59,794 bases of DNA from Gnetum montanum (lineage: Eukaryota > Streptophyta > Gnetopsida > Gnetales > Gnetaceae): the NCBI GenBank assembly GCA_015680685.1, contig MNCI01001925.1, positions 405,779 through 465,572 on the forward strand. The letters are read 5' to 3'. The notes beneath the pieces were generated by a model. It did not search any database. It saw nothing but the letters and a program-made list of their open reading frames with translations, and was not told the DNA's origin. The translations under genes were made by a program, and so were the position numbers. Positions 33,001 through 46,118 of this stretch are shown here, in pieces. Numbering within the stretch: the first letter of the stretch is position 1; each line of letters opens with the position of its first letter.

Positions 33001-35835
33001 GGTGGAAGAGACCCAGTGCTGGCTTTGCAATGGGGCCCTAGTCATGCTGGTCCATAACCTTTAGGAGGTTGAGCTTATGGATGTATTTTTGGCTATTAAC
33101 CTGAGCGTCCCACCTATTAAGATGCTTTTCCTAATTGACTCCTTCTCCAAAAAGGTAGATTGCTTCCACACACGTGTTCACAGTGTGTATGTAGTATTTG
33201 ATGTCAACGATCAATTTTTTGCAGATCTTTTTGGCATTCCTTCTGTTGGTCTCCCCATGGGAAAAAAATCCAAAAAAGATGCACATAATTATGAGGACAT
33301 TGAGGAGTGGATAGGGGCTGCAAAGGATAGAAAGGGGATTTATATGAAGAAAGCTAAGCTATGGGTGGCCAAAATGGTTTACCCTATCTTTCCTGCCTGT
33401 GCCTTCCCCAAGCTTCTTTCCAAAGGAAAAATCATTCAGATTGAGAAAGATTGGATAATGAGGGATATCATGTAAGAAGGGACCTATTACAACTAGGCTA
33501 GGAATCTTTGCATAGGCATGTAGGCTGAAATGATCAAGCTTTGCGGGAAGCGTGAGTCCTATTTCAACGTGCACCATGCCTTTTTCATAGTCTTCTTACA
33601 GCGTTTCATGGAATTCTTGGTAGTTCGTGAGAATGGGGCCTGGGTACTACAAGATCATAACTAGATTTCAAAATAGTGGATTTGCCAAGTCTTCTATACC
33701 ACCTAATCTCAAGATCCTCCAGAAGCTATTAGGGAATCATTCTCGAAGACAACAAGAGATCGGGTGGCATGCAACTTTCGAGCCAAGGACAGCATGGAAG
33801 AGGCACCCCCCATTACCATTGGAAATGTGAAAAAGAAGGAATGACTCATTGTAGAGATAGTGATGTTGAAATTATAGCACAAGAGGTCTCTTCTGGTTGA
33901 GGAACCTCCCCACACAGATGAAGGAAGAGGGAAGAAGCTGAGACTCAAACTTCGAAAAGTGCAGCCTCCGATTGGTAAGTTTTTTTTGTTAGTTTTTTGA
34001 TTTGTGGTTTTTTGTTTCTTTTTACATTTGCTACACTATGTTACACTAGGTAGTGTAGTAAAGCATAGAAACTATTCCAAGTTGGTGTTATCTGCTTACT
34101 ACAATTATGCTTTGTTAGCTGAGGAAGAGGAGGAAGCAGGAGGAGAAGAGGTAATGGCTCCTACGACAAGGGCGATTGGCAAAAACGTAGATGCTCCAGC
34201 TATAGAGGAAGGGGCCCTAGCTAGTGAAGAAAGGGCCCTTACTATAGAAGAAAGGGCCTCAAATAGTGAAGATGAGGTCTCTACCGATGAAGAGGAGGCT
34301 CCTACCAATGAAGAAAAGGGATCAACGAATGATGACGAGGTCCTTGGCAAGCAGGGTAAGACCCTTGCCGATTATCCTTTTGTAGATAGAAGCTTAGTGC
34401 TGGAGGGGCACATGAGCATCAAGGATGTTTCTATAGTATTGGAATAGGTGGAAGAAAAGGGGATCCATTTGGATGCTGGTGGGTTTTACCACATATTTTC
34501 CATTGTGCCGATGGGCGACCCTCCTCTATCACCCTTGAGGGTTTGCTGGGTAGGAGCTTGATACTATCATATACACTATTCATTAGCCCTATTATGGTAC
34601 TCTCCACTTTTTCTAACATGTCTTACCATGTAGTTGACACCACCATTGACACCTCCATCCTATCCTTGATCCGCCTACGACCATGGACTGAGACCCCTGA
34701 TTGTTTACTTTAATGGAAGGGGTGGTCAATGACATGATCGACCATGTAAGAAGGGTTGACATAGAAGTGGGTAAGTTAAAGTGCTACACTAGACTCTAAA
34801 TTAAAGTTGCATTTATCATCCTACTACGACTAATGCCCCCACCCTTTTTTGTGTAGTTGGCAGCCTCTTGTCTCAAGTGGGACCCCAAATGACTAGTTAA
34901 GGTTGACGTCATGCCTAAATTCCCATCGGAGGTGATCGAGGTACCTCATTGTGTATACGACAAGGTAAGCCAATGTACCTTGTACTCTACACACTCCTTG
35001 TGGGAATGTAGGTGTGTGAACGGAGACCTCTGGAAATGGGTTCAGAGGCTTGAGAAGGAAAAGGCCATCCTGACCGTTGAGGTAGGAGATATCCATTCCA
35101 GGAATGAGTTCTTGTTGGCTCGAGACACCAACAATGGTAGTTGGTGCATGGCTATCGTTGACTACACAGGGTACTGGATGGTCATGAAGTGGAAAAATGA
35201 GACCACCCATGAAATAATAGAGCAATGTATGCAGATGGACTTATTAGCCTAGAAGAACCAAGACTAGAAGGATTACAGTGCCAAGGTTTATGAGTGGGGG
35301 CAGGCACAACAAAACCACAAGCATATGTATAAGCTAGAGCATGCCACCTACCGTAACCAATATAGGGATGCCTCAGTCAAGTTACATACTTATCAAGTAT
35401 TCATCAATATCATTGGCACTTATGGGGCTTACGACAAGTTCATGCAATAGGTGACATCGAGAAAATCTCCCAAAAGGGAAGTGACCTTCCCCAAGGGTGA
35501 AACTACTGCTGCCACCTTTTCTTTAGGCCCTCCAATGTGGACATACATAGAGAAGGAGAAGGTTTTCATAAGCGCTAATATGGGTGATAGGAATTGGGAT
35601 GCTATCACGAAGGAGGAGATCTTGAGTCGTTTGGCGATAGGCCTAGACCAAATACCCCCTGAAATAGACATGGGACCATCTTGGGTGAATTACCTTTCGG
35701 CGTAGTGATAATCTATTTTGTTTGAGTCTTTATTGTAGCTTTAGCTGACTAGCTCATTTTTCCATGATATAGGATCTAGATGAAAACACGAGGCCTAACA
35801 AAGCAGGGAAGAATGGAAGGGATGAGGGATCATAG
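30076..35835 (+). pseudogene. Opposite-strand spliced gene between protease and RT, element 2
   Basis: This is homologous exon by exon to 9526-13995. Traceable parts: exon 1 30076-30194 with donor GTAAGT; exon 2 31029-31478 (KPILIILEIVGVL; ending NPPRTINFVNK at the same splice position as element 1); exon 3 31571-31692; the core 32040-32660 (VVFDVNDQLFMDLFSIP, YPIFRAYAFPKLL); a basic tail KKLRLKLRKVQPPIG at a donor (33974) matching element 1's; an acidic exon (34118-34447); a coiled-coil-like part (35000-35380, KVYEWGQAQQNHKHMY); and a last exon 35773-35835. Stops include TGA replacing CGA in exon 1. The core exon group is tandemly duplicated. Function unknown; acidic and basic tracts with a possible coiled coil suggest a nuclear protein. 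Confidence 0.8.
31702..33625 (+). repeat. Tandem duplication of about 970 bp inside the opposite-strand gene
   Basis: Unit 31702-32670 is repeated as 32671-33625, both starting near AAACCTATYCAACCCAGTG and ending at TTTCATGGAATTCTTG. Each unit holds one intron and the core exon. The units differ by many substitutions and small indels, so this is a real, older duplication and not an assembly join. Confidence 0.85.
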
Positions 35836-36004
35836 CGTAGTGGCTGATCATTTTATTTGAATCCAAGAAAAATGTTGCAATCATTATTAATTTGTTAAAG
35901 AAAAAAGGAAATAAAAAAAATCAATTTTTCTTATGTGTTATGTGTTACATATATATTCATTTTATTTTGTTTTATTTTTATTTTTGAATTAAATTGGTTA
36001 ACAG

Positions 36005-36185
36005 TATCTTGTTTTATTTTTAGGCCATTTTGAGTCGTAATGATAGTTCAGGGTCATTCTAGGCCATCACTAGTTTTAAGCCCTTTTAGGCATTTTAGGC
36101 CATGTTAGGCCATCAGTAGTTTAAAGCCATTTTAGTCTATTGCATGATGGTATGACAAAATTTTATCATTTTAGGCCTTAGCAGG
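36005..36185. repeat. Repeat block between opposite-strand gene and protease, element 2
   Basis: Degenerate AGTTTTAAGCC / GGCC units (TAGGCCATCACTAGTTTTAAGCC, TTAGGCCATCAGTAGTTTAAAGCC) match the block at 14285 in element 1. Confidence 0.62.
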
Positions 36186-36379
36186 GTGTAGTGTAAAGTA
36201 AACAGTGTATGTTATGCAAATGGTTTAAAGAACGAGTTAGACACTTAGCGTAGACGAGTGAATGTGAAGTGAAGATGAAACAAATGCATAATAAGAATTA
36301 ATTAGGTAATGAGTAGTGGAGTGGTTATGCTACACGAGTAACGATCATTCTTGCAGCTACCTTTTGACCCATCGCAGGC

Positions 36380-36900
36380 TTGGTGACATGTAAAGCTAAG
36401 GAGCTTTAGACATGACATTGTCATGGGTTTGAATTGGTCTACCGAACCCAGTTTGTCCACTATAGGGAACGAGATGATGTTTATAGCAGCCCCATCATCA
36501 ATGTGTACTCTTCGGATCTTATGTTGACTTACCTAAATTGTGATGAATAGGGGTGCTATTTTCACCTAACCCTTTTCATGGTCATCCTTAATGGACTTGT
36601 CATAGAATATCAACTAAGATGGTGATGCTTCTTTGGGCATATCAGGGAGCATAACTGTATGGATTTCCTTCTCCTGTACCAGCATGTTTTAATCAAATGA
36701 TATGGATGCTAACATGTGAACCATAGCCTTGCAGTGTGCGGTTGAAGTCATTACTAGATCATGCAGGCTCAAGGTTGTGTTCTTTTCTTTTAGAGCCTGT
36801 TTCACTTGAGTAAGAGCATTTTGGAGGTCTTTCCCACCTTCCTATTGTTTACTACTCTTCTCTTCTTCCATTCATCCTAGAAGATGAATTTCCTGAGGAG
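36380..36900 (-). pseudogene. Protease region of element 2, truncated
   Basis: The lead helix QALKEKNTTLSLHDLVM (about 36770) and active site VHIDDGAAINIISFP (about 36490) are present. Homology ends just after CLKLL near 36400, so the C-terminal part with the ILGRP motif is gone. Stops occur in the lead region. Confidence 0.75.
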
Positions 36901-36907
36901 GGGTAGT

Positions 36908-38577
36908 TTAGGGTTTGGGGCTAGATTTTTTTGGGTAGGGTGGCGATGATTGCACACACATAGTGGCCTTAACTTTTGGTGATGAGGTGGATGTAGATGA
37001 AGAGGAAGAAGGGGTAGGCTTGGAAGGACCTAGGGTAGTACACTCCTTGGACATTTCATCCATGGAATGCTCTTCCCATTTCCTAGAATGGGAAGGGTGC
37101 AATGTTGTCTTGTATTGTGTTTGTGGGGTGGGGGTAGTTGAGTGTTTCAACCCCCTAATGATGAATGGCGTTTTTGGTGTTAATGCAAAGGGTGGTATAG
37201 TTTTGAATGCTAAGGGTGTAGGGGTAGATTTTCGAGGAGGAACCTTAATGACAAATGGTTTTTGCAGCATTTGTCTTACTATTGTTGGTGTGGCTATGCT
37301 ATGCTGGGGTACACAAACCACAAACGGCTACTGCGGAAATTCTGAATTACCATCTACACCAATTATGCTGATAATATACCCTGTGTCATTAGAATTTAGG
37401 GGTTCCTTGTAAATATTCATGGATTGATTCTCAGGGTGGACGTGATTGCTTTCATCCAGCACCAACTTCCCTTGATCAATCATCCATTGAATGTCATCTT
37501 TTAAGGATAAATAGTAATCCGTATCGTGACCACAAAGTTGGTGGTAGTGACAAAACTGCTTCAGTTTGAAATTCTTAGGAACTATAGGCTTGTTGGGCAT
37601 AGCCAAGGAGGGGTTCCTAAGGAGTTCATAATACCACTGATTCCTCTTGATGGCCTTCTCTAACATCCACTTATGTTGGATGTACCCTATGGGTGGTATT
37701 GGTGGAGCAGCAGCCGCTAGTGGCACTATAGGGTTAGCCATTTGTGCAATCAATGGAACATTCCATAGTCTCATGCTTGGTTGTGATACCTATGGGACTT
37801 GGTATGCTTGGTGGTAAGGGTATTGTGACATCTGGTGGGGCTACGAGGTTGGGAGCAAAGTGGCTGGGGTCCACCATGTGGTTGGGATTGGACTTACCAC
37901 TGTTGGTGGAATAGATGTAAAGGATGAAATAGGAGTCAAGGCCCTAGGTAACTATGAAGTAGACATGGTGTGTATGTAGGGTAGTGTAGATGTGATAGGT
38001 GTTTGATATGAGGATGGGATATAATGAGAAGGAGGAGTTCTTGGGTATGAAACTGAGGGAGGCACATACTAATATGTTGAGGATGGAGGATGGTTGCCCA
38101 TGGCTGATGAAAACATGGACTGAGGAAGATTTGTGGTGATCACAAAGGGAGCTATCACAAAAAGCAGGTTTCACCTTGTGGTGGGATGGATGATTGCAAT
38201 GTAAGTCTGGAAACCACCCTCAAATTGGATGTCTAGATCTTCGTGTCTATCCTGAAACATTTCACATAATAAGAGGCCATGTCCTACTCCCTAGGCTTAG
38301 TGACTTGTAGCAGCTGATCAAAGATCAAATGATACGTTTGCATCAAGGGGATGGAAACATCGGGGTTGGAGACAAACTCCCTAAAATTCTGATAAAGGAA
38401 CTCAAAAATACATTTGTTCTTGAGTTCTTGGTGATCCAGGGGAAAATCTACTTGGATCTTTACATAGATAAAGTCGTAATGCTTTGCATCTTGTGCCAAG
38501 GACTTGGGTGACAAATGTTGAATCCTAAGAGACTGGCATGGAGCCATCACTAGGCTAGGTGGCTGCTTAGCATCCAT
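36908..38577 (-). pseudogene. gag: gag of element 2, capsid domain missing
   Basis: The N-terminal block starts near 38577 (MDAKQPP, then YDFIYVKIQVDFPL) and ends near 38284. After a frame-broken linker, homology resumes at the zinc-knuckle part (CHYHQLCGHDTDYY, about 37540), followed by the Pro-rich KPFVIKVPP linker (37260). The capsid segment found in elements 1, 3 and 4 is not detectable between about 37720 and 37690, suggesting an internal deletion. Confidence 0.7.
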
Positions 38578-38865
38578 GGTTCTTTTGGCCAAGAAAGAAA
38601 CCTCAAGGATCAAGGTAGAAACAGTGATGGTTGTTGGAATCATCTTTGTGGGATAAAAAAAGGAGATCACAAGCTAGAACCACAGAAAATGATGGAAAAT
38701 GGGAGGCTTTTCATCCTACTGGGTTCCAAAGGAACCATTTTTGTGACCAATCTACATCACATGATGTGTAGACAACCACAAAAGGGTATCACATTTACGC
38801 TACTGCATGACGGGGTACATAGCACATGCAAGACTACTCGTAGGACATGGAAAAGGCACCAAAGG

Positions 38866-38882
38866 CCCTCCTTCTAAGGTTA
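38866..38882 (-). other. Decayed primer binding site of element 2
   Basis: On the minus strand it reads TAACCTTAGAAGGAGGG. The TAGAAGGAGGG core is kept and the TGGCGC tip is mutated. It lies five bases from the LTR. Confidence 0.6.
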
Positions 38883-38887
38883 AAAAT

Positions 38888-40746
38888 TGTAGCAACTAAA
38901 AATGTCAGTGGCTAGAACACTGAGAGGTTGTCGGGAAAATAGTTTAACCATGGATTTATGCAAGGACTGTGCTGGAGAAGATAGAAGTGGGACGCCCTGA
39001 ATGATCTGGTTGATCATATTGGGAATTAATTAGTGTATCTTAACCTTACTTAAATATTTATTCTGAAAGAGAAACATGTGAGATAAATTGATGATTAATA
39101 AAAGCAAAATGATGAAGATAATGAAAAAAAATGGCTTTAATTAGAAGGTAGAAAAATGAATTCAGGTGAGAAAATTCATCACCCCAAAGTCATGGATTTG
39201 ATTCTTTGCCTCATTTGAAAATGTGTACAACAAGTTATGCAACACCGGAGAGACACTACTTACGTCGAGCAGTATACTCATAGTTCTTCTTCTAGCTGAT
39301 CAATTTGCTAGGATGTCAAAATGTTGACTTAGAAAGGGATATCCAGATCCAACCAAAGAACTCAAAGATAACTAGAATGCTCAAGAGAAATGCCAACTAT
39401 TCCTTTTGAAAACTAATTGAAAAGCCAACCAGCCAACACGAAAAGCTAACAAGCCAACTACTCTTGTTAATGCCCAGAAAATTTAATGCAAAATTCCAAC
39501 CCTTTGAGCATTTTTGGTGGGGTATTTATAGGGCAAAGAGCTAGAGAAAAATATGGCCTAAATGCCATGTGTCCCAGACCCCACAAAATGCTGACATGTT
39601 TGTATCGTGTAGGTGTGCGATATTGGACTTGAACTTTGCTACGCTATGACTATACCATCAAAACTACATACGTTGAGATCCAGTGTGCTAATAGCATAAG
39701 TAAAATGGAGGTCATGCTCTAGGACTACGTCTTTCCTACCTTCACAAGTAGGTTCAATCATACGAACAATGTTTTGGGAGCTAATTGAGGGGGCATGCAA
39801 AACAAAGTGGAACTACTGATTCCGCCAGGGAGATGCCATAGTGGGGAAGATCATTGTCACCAAGTTCTAGAGCTGCCTAAATATTTCTTGTTACTTGTGT
39901 ACTAGCGTTGCACTACTCATGCTATTGAACACATTGGTGTAGCATCATTGGTTGCTTGCTACGCTTTGCTATGCTATGTAGCGTAGGATAGCGTAGCCAC
40001 TAGTATTGACTAAAATTTGCATTGGATCCATAGAGCATTTGTTTGCAACTTTCACCTTTATGCAGGAGAGCTTTTGAACTCATGGAACACATGTCTAAAA
40101 CATCTACTACTTTTGCATCATTGCTATGATGTGCTATGCTATGTAGTGTAGCATAGTGTAGCGGCTAGCGTATCATTCTTCCTCATTTAATTCACGAATT
40201 TCTAGCAAGAAACTTTGCTCGAGACTTGCGGATCGAGTGGGGAAAAAAGTTTTGGGGGCCAAAGTCTTCTCAAGGTGCTTCTTTCTTATTGTAATCACTT
40301 GGCAATATGGACCTTTCTACTTTACTTCTACTACACTATGCTATGCTACATAGTGTAGCACCTTGCGTTGACTAAATCTTATCTTGTCTTTGCAATTACT
40401 TTGTTACTTCGCACTTGGATACTTGAGCAACTATTTTTTTAAGGCTTGCTACACTGCATAGCATTGTAGAATTCTTTAATAGAAAACTTTCTGAACTATT
40501 TTTCTCATTCCAAACACTTTCAAAAACTCCTAGCCTAGCTTCTGTATACATTGTCAGCTGGGTTGATTGTCTAGTTGGGCAAGCTGGAGAGTTCGGCGAG
40601 CCTATCAACCTTGGAGGTAGAAAAATTTCCGAACTAGACAGTGTACCCTCAACATGAACAATCATGATACTACACTTGTGGAAATCCTTCCCTATGTTTC
40701 AAGACTCTATTGAAACATGAGAGTCCTGAAATTTTTTGATGTTTCA
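38888..40746 (-). repeat. 5' LTR of element 2
   Basis: It runs TGTAGCAACT (38888) to GATGTTTCA (40746), 1859 bases. Its right part matches 1957-2792. A minus-strand TATA box (CCCTATAAATACCCC) lies at about 39519-39533. The left, transcribed part is plain AT-rich sequence; U3 carries GCTATGCTATGTAGCGTAGG-type palindromes (39960-40460). Bases 40747-40751 (caacc) are the expected right target duplication; the left partner is outside the window. Confidence 0.88.
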
Positions 40747-41540
40747 CAACCATTATCTCGTGTTCCACACATAACATGGGATGGGTGTAGTAGACATCAT
40801 CCTATGTCCCACACATAACATGGGATGAATGTAGCAAGAAGCATCCCATGGTCCCACCCACTACACTACCATAGCCCTATAAATACGCCTGTGCCCTCTT
40901 TCAAAGGGGGTTTTGGCTTTCATTTTTCACTAAGGAGGTAGTTGGCACTTCCATTTGGCATTTGGAACTTTGGAATCTTGGCACATAGCTCCATGGGTAA
41001 ATGATACCTAGAGCACCCACACATCGGCAGAGAGGCACAACTACACCATGCGGTACATTACAACCTAATAGGCATAGTTCAACATAGTGAGCACCAAACT
41101 TCATAGCTTGACACCACCAAGGATGTGACTGCACTCCCACTACACCTATTATACATTTTGTATACCTTTGTGAATTAGCTATGCTCCCTCTATTTTTGGG
41201 AAGTTCATTGTCTCTTCCAAGCTCTTATTTTATTCTACTACATCATACATGTTGCATTATTATGTGTTTGTGCATGCTTGTTATCTTGGTTACATACTTT
41301 AGTATGTTTCTACTATTGTCTATGTCACATTTTCTTTCAGTCCAACCTCTGCACATCACACTCTAAAATCACTATTCGCAATCGATTATTTGACACTATG
41401 TAAGTCCTTGTCTGATCAACCAAACTATTCATGGCACCTTGTTTTATTTTCTCTAGCATGACCCTTGCACAGATTTGGTGTTAGGCTATATGCCCGACAA
41501 CCTCTCAGTGTTCCAGCCACCAAATTTTTTAGATGTCATA
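40747..41540 (+). repeat. 5' LTR of element 3, right part
   Basis: It is closely similar to 58930-59794, the end of element 3's 3' LTR. It contains a TATA box (CCTATAAATACG, 40876-40887) and ends GATGTCATA where related LTRs end GATGCTACA. The left part was cut off by insertion of element 2. Confidence 0.85.
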
Positions 41541-41545
41541 GTTTT

Positions 41546-41562
41546 TGGTGGTAGAAGGAGGG
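41546..41562 (+). other. Primer binding site of element 3
   Basis: TGGTGGTAGAAGGAGGG follows the LTR end by five bases, like those of elements 0, 1 and 4. Confidence 0.7.
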
Positions 41563-41719
41563 CCCAAACCTCTATGTCTCTTCTATGTATCATAGGTAAT
41601 CACTAGTAACCTGTTAGCGTAGATGTGATACCCCTGTGGTTGTCTACATAGCAGGTGGTGCAGATTGGTCACCATGATGGTTACTTTAGAATCTTGCATG
41701 AAGAAAGTGCAAAATGGAT

Positions 41720-43764
41720 GGGAGTACAACCCCTCCTTTTTTAACATAATCCCACTCATAGAGTCAGTTTTTTTCCCAACTCATCCATGCAAATAAGCAT
41801 GATGCAAGGACAAATTACAAGAAAGCCTAGGAGAATGAAGAAGATGAGTTCAAGGCCCACTTCAAGCACAAGAGTACTCTCTACACCATCTTCCAACGAC
41901 CACTTCCTAGTAAAGGCCCTCCTTGGTTTGGTCCACCCATCCTCCCTGAGATGGTAACTGTGCCAATTTAGCCTTCCTCAAAAGAAACTAATGCATTTTC
42001 CCAACACTATGCTCATCCAGGAGCCACATCTCAGCTCCAAAAAACTCAGGCATCCTACGTCCCACCTATCTCATTGGCATATGTGGTGTTTGTTCGATCC
42101 ACTCATGTGTGGGCTACTTTGATCACTGCACCCATCACTCAGCCAACACATCAACAACCATTCTCTATAATGTTAAACTAGAAATGCTCATTCACTACAA
42201 AGTTAAACTAGCAATGACCATCCACTGTGATGTTAAATTGGCAAACACCACAACCAACAATTCTACCCTATGCTATGCACCCAACCCAAGCCCAGCCAAT
42301 GCAACTAGCTGGCACGTCCTCAAGCTTGGATTAGGCATTCCAGCTAATCCAAAGCTTGATAGAGAAGATCAACTGACCTAAGGCTACCTCCTCTTACACC
42401 ATCGAGGTGGTGGACTTCTACCAAGATGATTCCATAAGTCCTATAATACGACCTCTAACTCTTCCAATTGGGATATAGCTGCCTTAATTCACCAAGTATA
42501 ATGGTGAAGGTGATCCTAATGTAAAATTGGTCAAATTTGGATCTAAGTGTCTACTCTTTCAAGGTTGGCCACATGCCATCATGTGCATGTTCCCCATGTC
42601 ACTCAAGGACAAGGCCTTAGATTGGTATCGCACACTATCCAAGGCCTCAATCTCCTCTTTGGACTATCTCATAAGCAAGTTTGTGACATGCTTTAGGTAC
42701 AACCTAAAGCCTAAGGCAACCCTTGACCAGCTCATGCAGGTTAAGAAGGGGCCGCTAGAGCCCATGCCAAAATTCCTCCAATGTTGGAATGCTGCATGAG
42801 TGAAATGCATGAACCCATAGTAGAGGCACATCTACTAGCCATCTTCAGAGGTGGAGTAAATGACTTTATTAAGTCCAAACTATATTATCTAGCCCCAAAG
42901 TCTGTTAGCCAAGCCTTTGCCCAAGAGAAAAGCATAGAGGAAGTAGCACAAGCTAGTAATGACCTAGCTTATGTGGCCTAAGAAAATCAACATGCTCGTA
43001 AGAAAAGCAAAATAGTAGCAATAGTGGCCACAAACACAAAAGTAACCAACCGGGGCCCAAAAGCTAAGCAACCCAAAGCCCTAGATGACAAAACTGCCAA
43101 CTCTAGTGCCAAATTTCCTACATCGATAAGGGCCATTCCAAGGTCCAACTTTTAGTTCAAGGACCACTCAAAGTATACACCACTACTAATGGAACCCTCT
43201 AAACTACTAAAGCAACTCTTGAAAGTCAAGTAGATCCAACACAAACACGTGTTAGTGATTACCCACCAAAAACATGATAGGTAGTGCAAACTACTAAGGA
43301 ACCCCACATTAGCAGTGCCAAATGATCACCCAATCCCACAACATTTTAAATTAGACCAGTACTATCATTACCATCAATTCATTGGTCATAGTACAGACAA
43401 CTATCATGCCTTGCAAGATGACCTACAAAGAATGATAGAATAGTGCCAATTGGTGATCGACACGGTGAATCAATCCAACACAGACGATGCCTGCTATGTC
43501 ATAAATTCCATTAGTATAGGTGGCAATCGCAAACCTATGAAACAACCTTTTGTGATCCATGTGCCTCCCAACAAGGCAAGAATCCCCTTAGCCTCCATAA
43601 ACAAGAGGCCTCCCTTTGTTATCAAAGTGCCACCTTGGACATCCACAATACCCTTTGTGATCAATGTTCTAAACCAATCGTTCGCTAAGACATTAAACTA
43701 GCATGATGAAGCAATAACAAACACTAAGCAACCTTTCATTATCAAGGTGCCACAATGAGCTGGT
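41720..43764 (+). pseudogene. gag: gag of element 3
   Basis: The N-terminal part (ANKHDARTNYKKA, PPWFGPPI) is followed by capsid (FTKYNGEGDPN, GWPHAIMCMFPMSL, ALDWYRTL, FVTCFRYNLKPKATL, NDFIKSKLYYL; 42490-42900) with a frameshift near 42795. A zinc-knuckle remnant (HYHQFIGHSTDNYHALQ, about 43370) and the linker PFVIHVPP, PPFVIKVPP, IPFVINV (43550-43680) follow. Stops are scattered through the frame. A solo LTR breaks the linker at 43770 and it resumes at 46119. Confidence 0.85.
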
Positions 43765-43769
43765 CACAC

Positions 43770-46113
43770 TGAAACACCATCAATTTTTGGAACTCTCATG
43801 AGTCAGCATAGTCCCAAAATTTTGGCAAGGATCTCTGCAAGAGTAGTGTCACACTGGTCTATGAGAATAACATGGCATCCTAGAAGTCCTAATGCCTACA
43901 AAGCCACTTTCGAGCCTGCCTACCACCCTCTGCACCATAGTCAATGCAACATCCAATCAGAAGGCTAGTTTTCATGAAAGAGGCACTAGGGATAGACTGT
44001 ACAATCCAATAAATTTTCTATCTTCTAGGCTTATAGGCTTCTTAACTATCTAGCTTGCCTAGCTTGACACTTGACCTAGCTAACAGTTTACCCAGGGACC
44101 ATGCTAGGATTTTTTGAAGGTGTTTAAGATGGACTAAATAGTTTGGCAAGTTTTCTAACTACGAGACCTACTTTGCTACACTACACTGCACAATGTAATA
44201 GGCTAGGTGAGATTGAACAAACACTAAAGATGCAAATTGATAGTGATTCAGTCCTCAGGGATACTTGCCCCAGTTTGTCCTTGAAGCATGGTCAACATGA
44301 TGTAGGAGAATATGGTAAATTTTTTCAAAATTCACCATCATTTGAATGCTATGCTACACAATGTAGCATAGCGTAGTAGGGTGCTCATATGGCAATGCTC
44401 CTGCTAAGAATTGTTTGACAAAGAAAACATGATTCCCCATGCTACAACCATCAAACATGCTTGCTCTACTACCACACCAAGACATGACTAACATCCCACA
44501 ATAAAAAATTTGCAAACTAAGTCAGAATTCAAGCTAAACTAGATAGTATGTTGTGCTACACTACACAATGTAGCAGGGTCAAAATGCATGAAAGTCCTTT
44601 GCCAAGTGGTTCCTAGCAAAGGGATTACACTTGGCTATAGTTAGACCTCTAAGATTACTTGTTCCACTTCATCCTTAGGTTCCAAGAAAATTTTCTTGAC
44701 AAGGCATTGCAAATCAGGCAAGCAATCATGTCACACTGGCTACTATGTTGTGCTACGCTACACAGTGTAGCAAGGACACAAAGCACGAAAGTGTCCCAAG
44801 GATGAATTCCGTAGGTCCCAAGACCTTTCAACATGGAAGGAAATGTTGTAAATTGTAAAAGTTGATTTCCTAGCCAAGCCTCAGTTAGGTATCTTTGGTT
44901 TTTATGCAAGATTTTTCCTAAGGTTGACGGCTACGCTACGTAGTGTAGCACAGTGTAGCGTGTAGGTGTTTATGCTATGCCGATACGCTAGGTAGTGTAG
45001 GTAGCGTAACACTTGCGTGGAAGCCCTAGGACATCTCTAGTAGCTATAGAAATTTTCAAAAATGGTAATTTCTACTCTAATATCTCTTCAATGGACAAGA
45101 TTGGTAGTTTTGCTTAGTTTTGCACTCCCCTGTTAATTCCCAAAATTGTCCCTACGCTTGGCCCTACTAGTAAGAGTAGGGAAGACATAGTCCTGGAGCA
45201 CAAGCTTCACTTTGAATTCAATGTTGGAATTCTTCATAGAAACACGGTAGTTACCTAGATTCTGACACATGAATTTTGAATAGTATGGTCATGGATTTGG
45301 TTAGTAGGTTTTACATCCGACCTCGTTGCACTGTAGTGTAGCATACTAGTGTAACACTACAGCGTAGCACTACACAGGAGTATGCCATATTCATGCTTGC
45401 ACCATGTGCGAGCTAGGACATGTGGCATCGAAACCACGTCTCTCTCCCACTTCTAGCTCTATAAATACCCCAACAAACAGCATTCAAGGGGTTGGCTTTG
45501 AAGGTTGGATTTTGGCATTTTTGGCTTTTGGACTTGGCTTTCTTCCGATTAGCATTTTTGGAATTTGGCTTCTTGGTGATTATCTTTGGCAAAGAGATTG
45601 TCAAGTAGAAGGTTAACAAGTAGAAAATCCTAGCAGTAGTACCTCTTGGATCTCTCCTAGCCTAGCAAGCATTAGCTTACCAGTTCCTAGTTGTAAGCTA
45701 TTGGTAGCAATCAAGGAGCTATGACCATACAGTTACATTGTAAGTTGTGCCTATCCACACTGCACATCAGTTGTACACCTTCTTCAGCCAAACAAAGATC
45801 AAATCCTTTCATCTTGCTATATTTTGCATCATTGTCTATAGATTTACGTTCATTACTTGAGTTACACATTTTTGCTACGCTTTTACTATTATGTGTGTTA
45901 CAGTTTTTTTCACTTAATCTCCACGTATGACATCTTAAAACAAACATTAAGAAAAGGTTATTTTACACTAACTAAGTCTTTGTTTGATCAACTAGACCAT
46001 TTAGGGCACCCCATTTCTATTTTCTCCAAAATGAAGCTTGCACAGATCCAAGGTTAGGTTCTATGCCTCGTAATCTCTCGATGTTCTAGCCACCAACATT
46101 TTCAGTCACTACA
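43770..46113 (+). repeat. Solo LTR inside element 3
   Basis: It spans TGAAACACCATC (43770) to CACTACA (46113), 2344 bases, with a perfect target duplication cacac at 43765-43769 and 46114-46118. Gag-linker sequence continues on both sides. A TATA box (CTATAAATACCCC) lies at about 45460. It carries TAGCATAGCGTAG / CTACACAATGTAGC palindrome-like repeats (44350, 44560, 44755, 44930-45010). It arose by LTR-LTR recombination of a related element. Confidence 0.9.
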
Positions 46114-46118
46114 CACAC

